A DNA stretch of 39,618 nt from an uncultured archaeon (GCA_902384555.1 CABMCD010000037.1:1-39618), one strand, 5' to 3'; numbered from the stretch's first letter, positions 29,532 to 38,138 are shown. The notes: generated by a model not told the origin, from the sequence alone. Translations and numbers: made by a program.

Positions 29532-30719
29532 ATGACCTCTCCACTCGTGCGCGTGGCCGACCGCATGGCCCACGTCTCTTATCCCATCCGCGACATTGTC
29601 TTGCAGGCCCGCAAAATCGAGGCGCGCGGCACGCCGATGCATTGGTTCAACATCGGCGACCCCAACCGCTTCGACTTCGCCCCGCCCGCGTGGGTGACGC
29701 AGGCCATCCATGCCGCGCTGGACGACCCGCAATACAGCGGATACGCGCCATCCGAGGGCGACCCCCAGCTGCGCGCGGCCGTGGCCCAATCCGAAGGCCT
29801 CTCCCCCGAGCGCATCTTCATCTCCAACGGCCTCTCGGAGGGCCTCTCCTTCACCCTGCAAGCCCTCATGGACCCCGGCGACGACGTGCTGCTGCCCTCC
29901 CCAAACTACCCGCTCTACGCCTCGCTCTCGCGCGTGCTGGGCGGGGTGGAAAACCTCTACCAATGCGACGAGAACTGGCAGCCCGACGTGGAGGACATGC
30001 GCAAAAAAATCACCAAGCGCACCCGCGCCATCGTGGTCATCAGCCCCAACAACCCCACCGGCGCCGTCTATCCGCGCAAGACGCTGCAAGCGATTGTGGA
30101 TTTGGCCGGCGAGCACAAGATACCGGTGGTGGCCGATGAAATCTACGACCAGCTGCTGCTCGACCCGTCCGCCTCACCCGGTCCGGTCCACAAACTGGCC
30201 CAGGACGTGCCCGTGATTCGCGGCTGCGGGCTTTCCAAGAATTTCTTCTATCCCGGCGCCCGTGTAGGCTGGCTGGCCCTCCACGGCCCCGGCCTCGACG
30301 GATTCGCGGGCGCGCTGCAGCGCCTGTGCAACGCGCGGCTTTCCGTCAATTGGGAAATGCAGCGCGGAGCCATCGCAGCGGTCCAGCACGCGCCCGACCA
30401 CCTGCCGGCCGCGCTCGCCAAATTGCGCAAGCGCCGCGACCTCATCTCGCGCCGGCTCAATGAAATCGAGGGCATCCGCACCACCGTGCCGCAGGCCGCC
30501 TTCTACATCTTCCCCCAAGTGACCGATGGTCCGTGGAAAACCGATGCCGAATTTGTCTATGATTTGATGGAGCAGACCGGCATCGTGGGCGTGCCCGGCT
30601 CGGGCTTCTCCTCGCAGCTGCCCGGCCTCTTCCTGCGCCTGGTCTATCTGTCCAAGGAGGACGAGCTCGCGGCCGCCATGGACAAACTGGAAGGGTTCAT
30701 GAAAAAGCGGCTGAAATAA
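29532..30719 (+). CDS. Class I/II PLP aminotransferase (AlaT/AspC-like)
   Basis: Transfers amino groups between amino acids and 2-oxo acids with PLP. With the ATG at 29532 (MTSPLVRVADRMAHVSYPIR) it has 395 residues, the family's normal size. Visible are the N-terminal IGDPNRFDF, YSGYAPSEGDPQLRAAVA, ISPNNPTGAVYP (the Asn of the PLP site), the DEIYD with Asp and Tyr, and the PLP lysine in GLSKNFFYPGARVGW. Late LFLRLVYL holds the carboxylate-binding Arg. The YPIRDIV and NIGDPNRF start resembles archaeal alanine/aspartate aminotransferases; exact substrate is not readable. Confidence 0.92.
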   Translation: MTSPLVRVADRMAHVSYPIRDIVLQARKIEARGTPMHWFNIGDPNRFDFAPPAWVTQAIHAALDDPQYSGYAPSEGDPQLRAAVAQSEGLSPERIFISNGLSEGLSFTLQALMDPGDDVLLPSPNYPLYASLSRVLGGVENLYQCDENWQPDVEDMRKKITKRTRAIVVISPNNPTGAVYPRKTLQAIVDLAGEHKIPVVADEIYDQLLLDPSASPGPVHKLAQDVPVIRGCGLSKNFFYPGARVGWLALHGPGLDGFAGALQRLCNARLSVNWEMQRGAIAAVQHAPDHLPAALAKLRKRRDLISRRLNEIEGIRTTVPQAAFYIFPQVTDGPWKTDAEFVYDLMEQTGIVGVPGSGFSSQLPGLFLRLVYLSKEDELAAAMDKLEGFMKKRLK

Positions 30720-30804
30720 GAAAGGCGGGCCAATCCAAAACCCGGCGCACCTCCGGCCCCTCCCGCACCCGCGTTCTTTTTCTTTCCGGCCCCCCGCCCA
30801 ATCC

Positions 30805-30812
30805 TTTTTAAT
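30805..30812 (+). promoter_or_regulatory. TATA element for the cysteine-repeat lipoprotein
   Basis: tttttaat lies 23-30 bases before the ATG at 30835. Confidence 0.5.
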
Positions 30813-30834
30813 CTCTGCACCAGAAACCTCGTCT

Positions 30835-31461
30835 ATGCGCGCCAGCCCGTTCTCCATTCTCGTTTTGGGCCTTCTGGCCTTTGCCATCTTCGGGATGGGC
30901 TGCCTGCAGCCCGCATCGGTGGACCGCTGCACCGGCAGCGCCGACCGCACCGGCTGCCTGACTTTCTACGCCACCTGGTATCAGGAGCCGGAGACCTGCT
31001 ATTACATCAACGACATGCCCGCGCGCCTCTCCTGCCTCAACTCCTCCACCGACACGGCGGCCTCGCAGCAGCTGCAAAACAATTACGCGGCCTACGGCGC
31101 CCTGCCCTCCTCCAACCCCCGCCGCCCCGCCGCGGCCACGCCGGCCCCGGCCCCGTCCAACTCCGCCCCAACTCCCACGCCGGCCTATGTCTCGCCCAAC
31201 TCGCCCGAAGTGCGGGCCCAGGCCGCCATCGACCAGTGCGTGGCCGCCTCGCCCAAAGCCACGGCTTCCGCGGACGTGTGCGCCAAGCAGCTGGCGGTTG
31301 ACCAGCGCAACCTCACCTTCTGCGCCCTCATCGGCTCGCCGGACCTGCGCTCCTCCTGCATCCTGACCACGGCGACCAACGTCAAGGACGCCTCGGCCTG
31401 CAACGTGTTCAACACCAGCGCCGACAAGCAGTTCTGCGTCTATTACTCGCGCGGCGGATAA
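30835..31461 (+). CDS. Putative lipoprotein with C-x11-C-x13 cysteine repeat
   Basis: A 208-residue protein of no known family. A signal peptide (residues 1-22) ends in FGMGC, with Cys23 as the likely lipidation site. Two cysteine blocks follow: C32, C41, C55, C67, then C135, C149, C163, C175, C189, C201. Most intervals alternate 12 and 14. Each short interval has a pattern like C-x2-I-x5-R-x2-C (CYYINDMPARLSC, CALIGSPDLRSSC). A Pro/Ala/Thr-rich linker (about 88-125) separates the blocks. The same repeat is found in the protein at 20897. The repeat probably forms disulfide-linked helical hairpins. Confidence 0.72.
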   Translation: MRASPFSILVLGLLAFAIFGMGCLQPASVDRCTGSADRTGCLTFYATWYQEPETCYYINDMPARLSCLNSSTDTAASQQLQNNYAAYGALPSSNPRRPAAATPAPAPSNSAPTPTPAYVSPNSPEVRAQAAIDQCVAASPKATASADVCAKQLAVDQRNLTFCALIGSPDLRSSCILTTATNVKDASACNVFNTSADKQFCVYYSRGG

Positions 31462-31496
31462 GCAGCGTTAAAAGCGCCCTCCTCGTCTAGGCCGCC

Positions 31497-32108
31497 ATGC
31501 TGGGCTTTCCCCTCGACCCGCTCATCAAGTGCGTCGTGGCTCTTTTCGTCATCATGGACCCGCTGGCCAGCCTGCCGGTCTTCCTCACCCTCACCCGCAA
31601 GCAGAACGACCGGCAGCGCCGCGACTCCGCCCTCATCGCAGCCGCCGTGGCCGGGGCGGTGCTGGTCATCTTCACCCTCATCGGTCCCGCCCTGATGTCG
31701 GCCCTCTCCGTCTCCATGCCAGCCTTCCAAATCGCGGGCGGCGTGCTCATTCTGGTGATGGCCGTCCAGTCTTTCTTGGGCATCGAAATCAAGAGCTCGC
31801 AGGAGAAGGACCTCAACGTGGCGGCCGTGGTGGTCGGCACGCCGCTGCTCACCGGCCCCGGCGCCATGACGACGGCCGTCATTCTGGCCGGCCAGTTCGG
31901 CATCGCCTACGTCTTCACCGGGGCCACGGCGGTGGTGCTGCTCACCCTCGCCGTCCTCCTCCTCGCCAGCCCCATCCACCGCCTCATCGGCAAGACGGGT
32001 TTGGCGGTGATTTCCAAGGTCATGGCCATCCTGCTGGCCGCCGTGGCCGTCGAGTTTATCAAGCTGGGCGTGCAGAAGATACTCATCGAGTGGGCGCTGC
32101 TCCATTAG
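31497..32108 (+). CDS. MarC family (UPF0056) membrane protein
   Basis: A 203-residue polytopic protein with about six hydrophobic segments, matching the MarC family in length and motifs: FVIMDPLASLPVFLTLT near the N terminus, the central GTPLLTGPGAMTTAVILA, and ISKVMAILLAAVAVEFIKLG near the C terminus. The family's transport substrate is unknown despite its early link to multiple antibiotic resistance. It lies 35 bases after the lipoprotein gene on the same strand and 29 bases before prs, so they may be co-transcribed. Confidence 0.92.
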   Translation: MLGFPLDPLIKCVVALFVIMDPLASLPVFLTLTRKQNDRQRRDSALIAAAVAGAVLVIFTLIGPALMSALSVSMPAFQIAGGVLILVMAVQSFLGIEIKSSQEKDLNVAAVVVGTPLLTGPGAMTTAVILAGQFGIAYVFTGATAVVLLTLAVLLLASPIHRLIGKTGLAVISKVMAILLAAVAVEFIKLGVQKILIEWALLH

Positions 32109-32137
32109 CGGCCCCCGCTTCTTAGAAGGTCTAGCTT

Positions 32138-33079
32138 ATGGATGACCAAGCCGGGCTCCGGACGGAACTGCCGAAGTGGGAGGGCGCGTTCCCCATCGTG
32201 TCTCCCAACTGCGCCGACATCGCCCCGCCCTCGGTGGTGTGCAAGCGCTTCCCGGACGGCGAGAGCTACTGCCGCCTCGAGCGCGTGGACGGCCTCGCCG
32301 GGCAGGATGCCGTGCTGCTGCACCGCCTCTTCCCCGACCCCGACCAGAACCTCGTCACGCTCCTGCAGATGATGTACGGGGCCAAGGAGAACGGCGTCAA
32401 GGACATCCACCTCATCCTGCCCTACCTGCCCTACGCCCGCGCCGACAAGGTCTGGCTTTCGGGCGAAGTGATTTCGGCGCGCCTGCTCATCAAGCTGCTG
32501 CATTTCGCCGGCGCCCGCTCCATCACCACCTGGGACTGCCACTTCCTCAAAAAGCCGGGTGTGCACTTTTTTGAAAACATGAAACTCTACAACCTGTGCG
32601 CCGGCCCCGAACTCGTTGCGTTCATGCGCGCCGCCAAGCCCGACTCGCTCATCGTCTCTCCCGACGCGGGCGCCAAATATCTGGTGGGCGACACCGGCCT
32701 CTTCATGCGCAAGGAGCGCGGCGGCTATGCCGATTCGCGGCAGGCCTTCCGCCCCGTCTCCAAGATGGAGGCCGACTTCACGGTTTCGGGCCAGCCCGTC
32801 ATTTTGGTGGACGACATGATTGCGGGCGGCGGCACCATGGTGAAGGCCACCCAGAAGATGCTGGAAATGGGGGCCGAATCGGTTTCCTGCGCCGCCACGC
32901 ACGGGCTCTTTTTGCACGGGGCTCTCGACAAGCTGCACGCGGCCGGCGCGACGCGCATCCTCACCACCGACACCATCCCCAACCCCACGGCGCTGATGTC
33001 CATTCGGCCGCACGTGGAAAACCTGCTCTACTCGACGGGGCACTTCGAGGTGTCGGAGCCGCGGGTGAGCGGGACGTAA
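32138..33079 (+). CDS. prs: Ribose-phosphate pyrophosphokinase (PRPP synthetase)
   Basis: Makes PRPP from ribose 5-phosphate and ATP for nucleotide, His and Trp synthesis. It has 313 residues. Visible are FPDGESY near residue 40, LPYLPYARADKV (the ATP loop; bacterial enzymes have YARQDRK here), TTWDCH with the Mg-site His, SPDAGAKY and the PRPP loop VILVDDMIAGGGTM. ATHGLFLHGAL follows. The ATP loop lacks a canonical Arg-Gln pair, as in some archaeal or class-variant enzymes. Confidence 0.9.
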   Translation: MDDQAGLRTELPKWEGAFPIVSPNCADIAPPSVVCKRFPDGESYCRLERVDGLAGQDAVLLHRLFPDPDQNLVTLLQMMYGAKENGVKDIHLILPYLPYARADKVWLSGEVISARLLIKLLHFAGARSITTWDCHFLKKPGVHFFENMKLYNLCAGPELVAFMRAAKPDSLIVSPDAGAKYLVGDTGLFMRKERGGYADSRQAFRPVSKMEADFTVSGQPVILVDDMIAGGGTMVKATQKMLEMGAESVSCAATHGLFLHGALDKLHAAGATRILTTDTIPNPTALMSIRPHVENLLYSTGHFEVSEPRVSGT

Positions 33080-33175
33080 AGAAAAAGTAAGAAAAACAGA
33101 TTCGCTTCTGGCCGTATTATTTTCTTTCGGGCACCCGAGCGTCCGGCGCTCTTTCTTCTTTCTTCTGCTCTGCTT

Positions 33176-34075
33176 CTAAGTCCCGCACAGCATTCTCAGC
33201 AAATCTCTAAGCCCCGGCGCAAACCCGATAATCGCAATCACCAGCAGCACCAGATTCTTGAGCCGCACATCCAAATCCTCTTTTCGAATGGCCCACACCG
33301 CGAGGGCCGCAAACCCGATTTTAAGCAAAAAGAACAGCCCAAAACCCAGCGGCGTGCCCTCGCCAATGGCGCGCGAAAGCACGTGCTGCTCGAAATAATT
33401 CTGCCCCGACGCGGGACCGAAGAAATCAATGGCCACCCAAGTGGCCGCCCCGTCCAGCGCCTGCCCCATCACCGGCAAGAGATGCTTGCGGTCCTTCCAC
33501 TTCAATCCATAGTAGAAGAGCGCGCCGGCCAGCAAACTCAACGCAATCGGAATGGCGGCATAGTCCCAGTGCTTCATCATGGGCAGAAGCAGCAGCAAAT
33601 TCAGCGCCCCGCCTGCCAGCCCCACGCCGGCCGCCAGATAGGGCCTCTTGAACGCCCATCCCCGGCCGATGCAGAGCAGGAACAGCGCCGCCGTCATCAC
33701 ATAGATGCCCGGCGTCACGGTGAGCGGCCCGTAATCCAGCAAATGGCTGGAAAGCAGCAGAGGGTATGCGGCCTGCGCCAAGCCGCCGAACCACCCTCCC
33801 AATCCGGCCTGCGCCAGCCCCAGCGTCTTGGCCATGGTGCCGGCATCCACCGAATCGGTGAGCACGCGCAAGGACGAGCCCCAGAGCACGAATCCCATCG
33901 CCCCGGCCCAGAACGCCCGGTCGATGGAAATGTTTTTTTTCTCGAAAAACCGCCAAATGAGATAAAGGGCCCCCAGCGCGATGGCGGCATACACCACCGT
34001 ATTGACCGCGTTGTAGCCCGTGCGCTCCCACACGGGGTCGATGAAATAGGACTGGATAAAAGCGGAAATGTCCAT
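33176..34075 (-). CDS. DUF63 family archaeal membrane protein
   Basis: A 299-residue protein. Its N terminus (FIQSYFIDPVWERTGYNAVN then TVVYAAI) matches the DUF63 signature of an archaea-specific membrane family. About seven hydrophobic segments follow, the last ones near LFFLLKIGFAALAVWAI and LVLLVIAIIGFAPGL. The ATG at 34075 is preferred to the TTG three bases upstream. Function is unknown for the family. It is divergent from a small membrane protein 60 bases away, with an AT-rich element between that may serve both. Confidence 0.88.
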   Translation of the reverse strand: MDISAFIQSYFIDPVWERTGYNAVNTVVYAAIALGALYLIWRFFEKKNISIDRAFWAGAMGFVLWGSSLRVLTDSVDAGTMAKTLGLAQAGLGGWFGGLAQAAYPLLLSSHLLDYGPLTVTPGIYVMTAALFLLCIGRGWAFKRPYLAAGVGLAGGALNLLLLLPMMKHWDYAAIPIALSLLAGALFYYGLKWKDRKHLLPVMGQALDGAATWVAIDFFGPASGQNYFEQHVLSRAIGEGTPLGFGLFFLLKIGFAALAVWAIRKEDLDVRLKNLVLLVIAIIGFAPGLRDLLRMLCGT

Positions 34076-34098
34076 CAATGTATGGGCACAGGTTAAGC

Positions 34099-34105
34099 TT
34101 TTATT
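34099..34105. promoter_or_regulatory. TATA-like element between DUF63 and the small membrane gene
   Basis: ttttatt (aataaaa on the minus strand) lies 24-30 bases before the DUF63 ATG and 31-37 bases before the ATG at 34136. The fit is good for the first and weaker for the second. Confidence 0.4.
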
Positions 34106-34135
34106 CTCCCTGCGCGACCTTTCCCTGTGTTGTTT

Positions 34136-34471
34136 ATGGCATCACCATCCAAGACCTCCGCCCCCGCGTCCGCCAAGGATCCCGCCATCGCCGCCCTCAT
34201 CAGCGTCGTGGGCCTGCTCATTCTGGGCGCCCCCGCGCTGGGCTACATCTACATGGGCCAGATGAAGAAGGGCCTCATCTACCTGCTGGGCACTTGGGTG
34301 CTGTCCGCCGTCTTCATCGCCATCGGCTTCATCATCGGGCTGGCCACCATGGGCATCGGCTTCCTGTGCCTGCCCCTGCTGCTCCTGCTCCTGCTGGCTC
34401 TGGACATCGCCATTGTGTGGGACGTCTACAAGACCTCCAAGGGCGAGAAGGGCATCCTGCCCAACTTCTGA
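34136..34471 (+). CDS. Small membrane protein, TM2-like
   Basis: A 111-residue protein with a Ser/Ala/Pro-rich N terminus, then three hydrophobic segments. The first, LISVVGLLILGAPALGYIYM, is followed by GQMKKGLIYLLGTWVLS; that Gly-x-x-Tyr-x-G-Q/K-G layout resembles TM2-domain proteins of prokaryotes (where the linker is FYLGR-x-x-x-G). The rest, GFIIGLATMGIGFLCLPLLL and LALDIAIVWDVYKTSKG, fits too (Asp-Val/Ile-Trp near the end). The ATG at 34136 is chosen over a TTG nine bases upstream. A T-run follows the stop. Confidence 0.7.
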   Translation: MASPSKTSAPASAKDPAIAALISVVGLLILGAPALGYIYMGQMKKGLIYLLGTWVLSAVFIAIGFIIGLATMGIGFLCLPLLLLLLLALDIAIVWDVYKTSKGEKGILPNF

Positions 34472-34472
34472 T

Positions 34473-34479
34473 TTTTTTA
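34473..34479 (+). terminator. Oligo-T terminator
   Basis: A run of seven T just after the small membrane gene stop, followed by further T-rich sequence (to 34520), fits archaeal termination. Confidence 0.45.
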
Positions 34480-34527
34480 TTTCTCAATTCTCTTTTTCCA
34501 ATCTAGTCTTTCTCTTGTTTTTCAAAA

Positions 34528-34854
34528 TCAGTATCCGTCCAGCAGCCGCTCCCGCAGCCGCGGCCCCAAATTCCCGTCCGAGGGCGCTTTCGCGAATTCC
34601 ATCACTTCGCGCCGCAGCCCCTCGTCATTGACGCCCGCGAACGTCCATACGCGCCCGCCCGCCTTCACGCGCGCCACGTTGGCGTACGAGCAGGGGCCCA
34701 AACAGTAGGGGAAGGAAAGAGAAGTCGCTGGGAGTCCGGCTTCCTTTGCCGCTTCGCGCACCTTCCCCTCATCTATCTTGGGATTGCCTTTCTCCGGGTG
34801 CCCGCAGCAGCAGCCGTTGCAGACTTCCAGCTGCGCGTTTGAAGGATGAGCCAT
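34528..34854 (-). CDS. Thioredoxin-fold 2Fe-2S ferredoxin-like protein
   Basis: A 108-residue protein of the COG3411 type. Cys12, Cys15 (plus Cys16 and Cys17) near the N terminus and Cys51, Cys55 (YCLGPC) can bind a 2Fe-2S cluster; the CNGCCC is unusually dense in Cys. The following segment VWTFAGVNDEGL belongs to the thioredoxin-like fold. Such proteins carry electrons, but no partner is obvious here. It is divergent from the secretion ATPase and shares its promoter gap. Confidence 0.85.
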   Translation of the reverse strand: MAHPSNAQLEVCNGCCCGHPEKGNPKIDEGKVREAAKEAGLPATSLSFPYCLGPCSYANVARVKAGGRVWTFAGVNDEGLRREVMEFAKAPSDGNLGPRLRERLLDGY

Positions 34855-34879
34855 AAGTCATACTTCTCTTCTCATTAGC

Positions 34880-34887
34880 TATAAAAA
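34880..34887. promoter_or_regulatory. Shared TATA element, ferredoxin / secretion ATPase
   Basis: tataaaaa lies 22-29 bases before the ATPase ATG at 34909 and 26-33 bases before the ferredoxin ATG on the other strand. It is the only strong AT run in the 54-base gap. Confidence 0.55.
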
Positions 34888-34908
34888 CCTCCCATCCCTG
34901 CCCTTAGC

Positions 34909-37566
34909 ATGGCCTGCCGACCCTCCTATCAAGGCAACCGCCTGGTGATGGACTGCCTCACCTGCGGCCTCGGCCTCTCCTCGGCCGCGTGCCTCAACTC
35001 CCACCTCAAAACCATCGCCACGCTGGACAAGCCCTGGAAGACCATGCGCTATGAGGAGGAAATGCTGGTCGAGCTGGACGAGGAGCGGGCGGCCGTCTTC
35101 TGGGAATACGTGGCCATCATCCGCCAGGTCGAGCAAATCATGCTCAACCCCCAAGTGTATGGGCACGTGCAGGACGACCAGTACCGCGCCCGGCAGAAGC
35201 TGCTGCGGGAATTCTACGAATTCATGTTCCAAAGCCCCGTCGAGGCCGTGCGCATCCTCAAGGACTACAACGAGCCCTCGCCCGAGCGCGCCGTGTTTGT
35301 GGAGGGGTGGCGCACCTTCCGCGGCTGGGTGAACGGCATCCTGGCCGCCTACCAACAGAGCCGCCTCTACACCCTCTCCTTGCAGCAGACCGACCTGCGC
35401 GAGCTGTTCCTCGACCTCCTCGGCCTCAAGGCCATGCCCTACTCGCAGACGTTCGTGAAAACCGTTCCCGCGGCCGCCAAGCTCATCGAGGGCGGCCAAT
35501 ACGATTTGCCCTACGGGGTGCAGGTGGAGATTTACGAGGTGCCCGGGGCCGAGGCCTACCTCTATGTGCAGAAAAATGCGGCCATCGACAATCTGCCAAA
35601 AGAGCTCATCACGCTTTTGCAGGAGACCATCAACGAGGAGCTCAAGGCCGTGAAGGAGACGGTGGACTACACCACCATCTTCGACTCCAAGATGCGCACC
35701 TTTAGACAGCACTTCATCGACCAGGCCCAGCTCAAGAACCTCGCCATCACCTCCGAGCAGGCGCTGGCCATGGGCCGCGAGGCGGCCGCCTGGACCGTGG
35801 GTCTGGGCACCCCGCTCGAAAACCTCGCGCTCGACCGTGACAACCTCACCGACATCTACATCGATGCGCCCAACGCCCCCATCTACATTGAGCACCAGAA
35901 GTTCGGCCTCTGCCACACGCTGTGGCAGTACTCGGCCGACATGCTGGAGCGCGCGTTTCGCAACGTGGTGGCCACCGTGGGCGGCGGGCGCAAGTTCGAC
36001 AAGGACAACCCCGTCATTGACGTCGTGCTCACCCGCCTGGCGATGCGCTGCCACCTCCAGCGCCCGCCCGCCACCTTTGGCGAATTGCAGGCCGCGCTGC
36101 GGCTGATGAAGGAGCAGCCCTTCACCTATTCCGAATACCTCAAATACCGCTCCTTCACCCCCTTCTTCGCCGGCTATGACGACATCATGGTGGGCCTGGG
36201 CTGCTCCGAGGCCGTGCTGGGCCTCAAAGGCGTGGGCAAGACGGCCTTCACGTCAGCCAAAATCTCGGCCATCGGCCTCAAGCGCCGCATCCTGCCGATT
36301 CAGGACATCGAGGAAATCCCCACGCGGGCTTACCGGAAACGAGGCTTCCACATCGGCGCCGTGCGCGTGGCGGCCTCCGACCGCGAGGAGCAGCAGCAGG
36401 CTTCCGGCTCCGAACTGGACTTGGTGTCCATGACCAACGCCTCCCTGCGCATGGGCGACGCCTGCGTCATCATCAACGAAATCCGCTCGCGCACCGCCAT
36501 TCAGGGTGTCATCAACATGCTCAACACCCAGCCGGGCATTTTCCTCCTCTACAACTTGCACGCCCAGTCATTGAAAGACATTCAGGACCGCTTGGAATTG
36601 GTGTTCGGCATGCCGGCCGCCTCGATGTATTCCACCGACCGCTACTCCTTCCTCAAAAAAGTGCGCTTCGGGCGGCGCTCTCGCGTCTACCGCATGCTGG
36701 GCTTCCAATACGAGACCGATTTGGACAAGCGCCAGTATGCCGAAGTGTTTGATTTGCACCGCGGCGACACCATCGAGCAGACCGTGCTGGAATGTTTGTT
36801 CTGCGATTTGCCGGAAGCCAATTCACAGGAGCTCTACAATTCCGATTTGGGCTCGATTTCCAAGCGCCTCAAGCTCAAGTTCGTCCCGCCTGCCCTGCAG
36901 CGGCGCGCGGACGAGACCGGCCTGCCGGTGAAAGACTATGTGATGGAAGCCTTCTACAAAGGCAAGCTCTACGACTTGGTCTATCACGCTTCGGTCGATT
37001 ACGAAGAGCCCTCGCTCATTGAGCTGGATTTCGTGCTCAAATGCCTCAACGCCTCCAACCGCATCCTCAAAGAGCACGCCGGGCAGGAGCCGGACTGGGG
37101 CGCCTATGACCGGCTCATGGTGCAGGAATTCAACCAGATTCTGGAGGTCGAATTGCAGCAGCGCGAGCAGACGGCCTCCGATACGGGGCAGGAGAAGAAA
37201 ACCCGCAAGGCTCCGTCCTACGGCCTGCCGAAGCCAACCTCGGCTCCCTCTGCTCAAAGTCCGCCGCCTGCCGCCCCGCCCCGCGGCACTCCGAAATCAA
37301 TGCCGGCCTCGCCCTCCACTCCCGGCCTGCCGCCCGCTTCGGGCTCCCCGTCCGTTTCCAAACCCAAACTCCCGCGCCGCCCGCCCGCTTCGAACGCATC
37401 GAGGCCCCCGGCCTCTTCCAGCTCTTCCGCCCCAGCCGCCCCGCCTCCCAACGCTCCCGCTCCCTCATCTGCCCGTCCAGCCCAAAAGCCAAAACCCGCC
37501 CCGCGCCAGCCCGACGAGGTGCTGGATGCGCCGGAAGAAACGCAAGAAGAGCCGGCCGAATCCTGA
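34909..37566 (+). CDS. VirB11/CpaF-type secretion ATPase with N-terminal Cys motif and Pro-rich tail
   Basis: An 885-residue hexameric motor-type ATPase of the type II/IV secretion and pilus family. The N terminus has C3, C16-x2-C19 and C28, a cysteine motif shared with archaeal CpaF-like ATPases. A long helical N-terminal domain reaches about 420. The P-loop is GLKGVGKT at about 438-445, an Arg-rich region follows (RAYRKRGFH), and the Walker B-like INEIR ends near 525. The C-terminal ~150 residues (740-885) are Pro/Ser/Ala-rich and probably disordered. No platform or prepilin peptidase gene lies nearby; a link to the pilin-like run at 27-29 kb is inferred. Confidence 0.88.
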   Translation: MACRPSYQGNRLVMDCLTCGLGLSSAACLNSHLKTIATLDKPWKTMRYEEEMLVELDEERAAVFWEYVAIIRQVEQIMLNPQVYGHVQDDQYRARQKLLREFYEFMFQSPVEAVRILKDYNEPSPERAVFVEGWRTFRGWVNGILAAYQQSRLYTLSLQQTDLRELFLDLLGLKAMPYSQTFVKTVPAAAKLIEGGQYDLPYGVQVEIYEVPGAEAYLYVQKNAAIDNLPKELITLLQETINEELKAVKETVDYTTIFDSKMRTFRQHFIDQAQLKNLAITSEQALAMGREAAAWTVGLGTPLENLALDRDNLTDIYIDAPNAPIYIEHQKFGLCHTLWQYSADMLERAFRNVVATVGGGRKFDKDNPVIDVVLTRLAMRCHLQRPPATFGELQAALRLMKEQPFTYSEYLKYRSFTPFFAGYDDIMVGLGCSEAVLGLKGVGKTAFTSAKISAIGLKRRILPIQDIEEIPTRAYRKRGFHIGAVRVAASDREEQQQASGSELDLVSMTNASLRMGDACVIINEIRSRTAIQGVINMLNTQPGIFLLYNLHAQSLKDIQDRLELVFGMPAASMYSTDRYSFLKKVRFGRRSRVYRMLGFQYETDLDKRQYAEVFDLHRGDTIEQTVLECLFCDLPEANSQELYNSDLGSISKRLKLKFVPPALQRRADETGLPVKDYVMEAFYKGKLYDLVYHASVDYEEPSLIELDFVLKCLNASNRILKEHAGQEPDWGAYDRLMVQEFNQILEVELQQREQTASDTGQEKKTRKAPSYGLPKPTSAPSAQSPPPAAPPRGTPKSMPASPSTPGLPPASGSPSVSKPKLPRRPPASNASRPPASSSSSAPAAPPPNAPAPSSARPAQKPKPAPRQPDEVLDAPEETQEEPAES

Positions 37567-37569
37567 GTT

Positions 37570-38034
37570 CTATTCGCAGCGCCCGTACACCGGCAGCCGC
37601 CCTTCTTCCGTTTCGGTTTCATTTGTCTGCGCCTGTTTTGCATATGCCACGCGCAAGCGGTAGGAAAAAGTCTCATTCACAAGGCAGGGTGTCTGGACGG
37701 GCACCATCACCAGCTTGCTCTCGCCCGGCCCGAAGCGGTTGGGCTCCAGCTTCAGGCTGCCCGCGCCATGGGTGCCATTCACATCCACCTGTTTGAGAAA
37801 GAGCGGCACGCCGGCCTCGTTCACCAGCTCAATGACCTGCACTTTGCTGTCGGCCGCCAAATACTGGTTGGCGATTCTCCATGGCGAGGCTTCCATGGTC
37901 CAGTATTCGTAAGACTGTTTGGCCGGCGATTTGAGCACATAATGCGTCAAGCCCGCCCAGAGCAGGGCCAGCAGCACGCCGGCCAGCACCGCATACATCA
38001 AATGCCGCCCAAACGGGCTTGGCTTCTTTTTCAT
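37570..38034 (-). CDS. Anchored envelope protein with beta-rich outer domain
   Basis: A 154-residue protein. The ATG at 38034 (MKKKPSPFGRHLMYAVLAGV) gives a basic lead and a TM span at about 13-32 (MYAVLAGVLLALLWAGLTHY). The outer part has strands (VQVIELVNEAGVPLFL, GESKLVMVPVQT, SYRLRVAYA), sequons and a Cys pair (one near PCLVN, one at the end), like a small beta sandwich. Its stop is only four bases from the ATPase stop, on the opposite strand. Confidence 0.65.
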   Translation of the reverse strand: MKKKPSPFGRHLMYAVLAGVLLALLWAGLTHYVLKSPAKQSYEYWTMEASPWRIANQYLAADSKVQVIELVNEAGVPLFLKQVDVNGTHGAGSLKLEPNRFGPGESKLVMVPVQTPCLVNETFSYRLRVAYAKQAQTNETETEEGRLPVYGRCE

Positions 38035-38138
38035 GCGCCTATCAAGTCCTTGCCGAATAAAAACCCGCCCTCGCCCGGCTGTCTCGCGCCCGGGAGCCCC
38101 CGCAACCCTCTTATTCTCCACCCTCTCCATTCTTCTCT

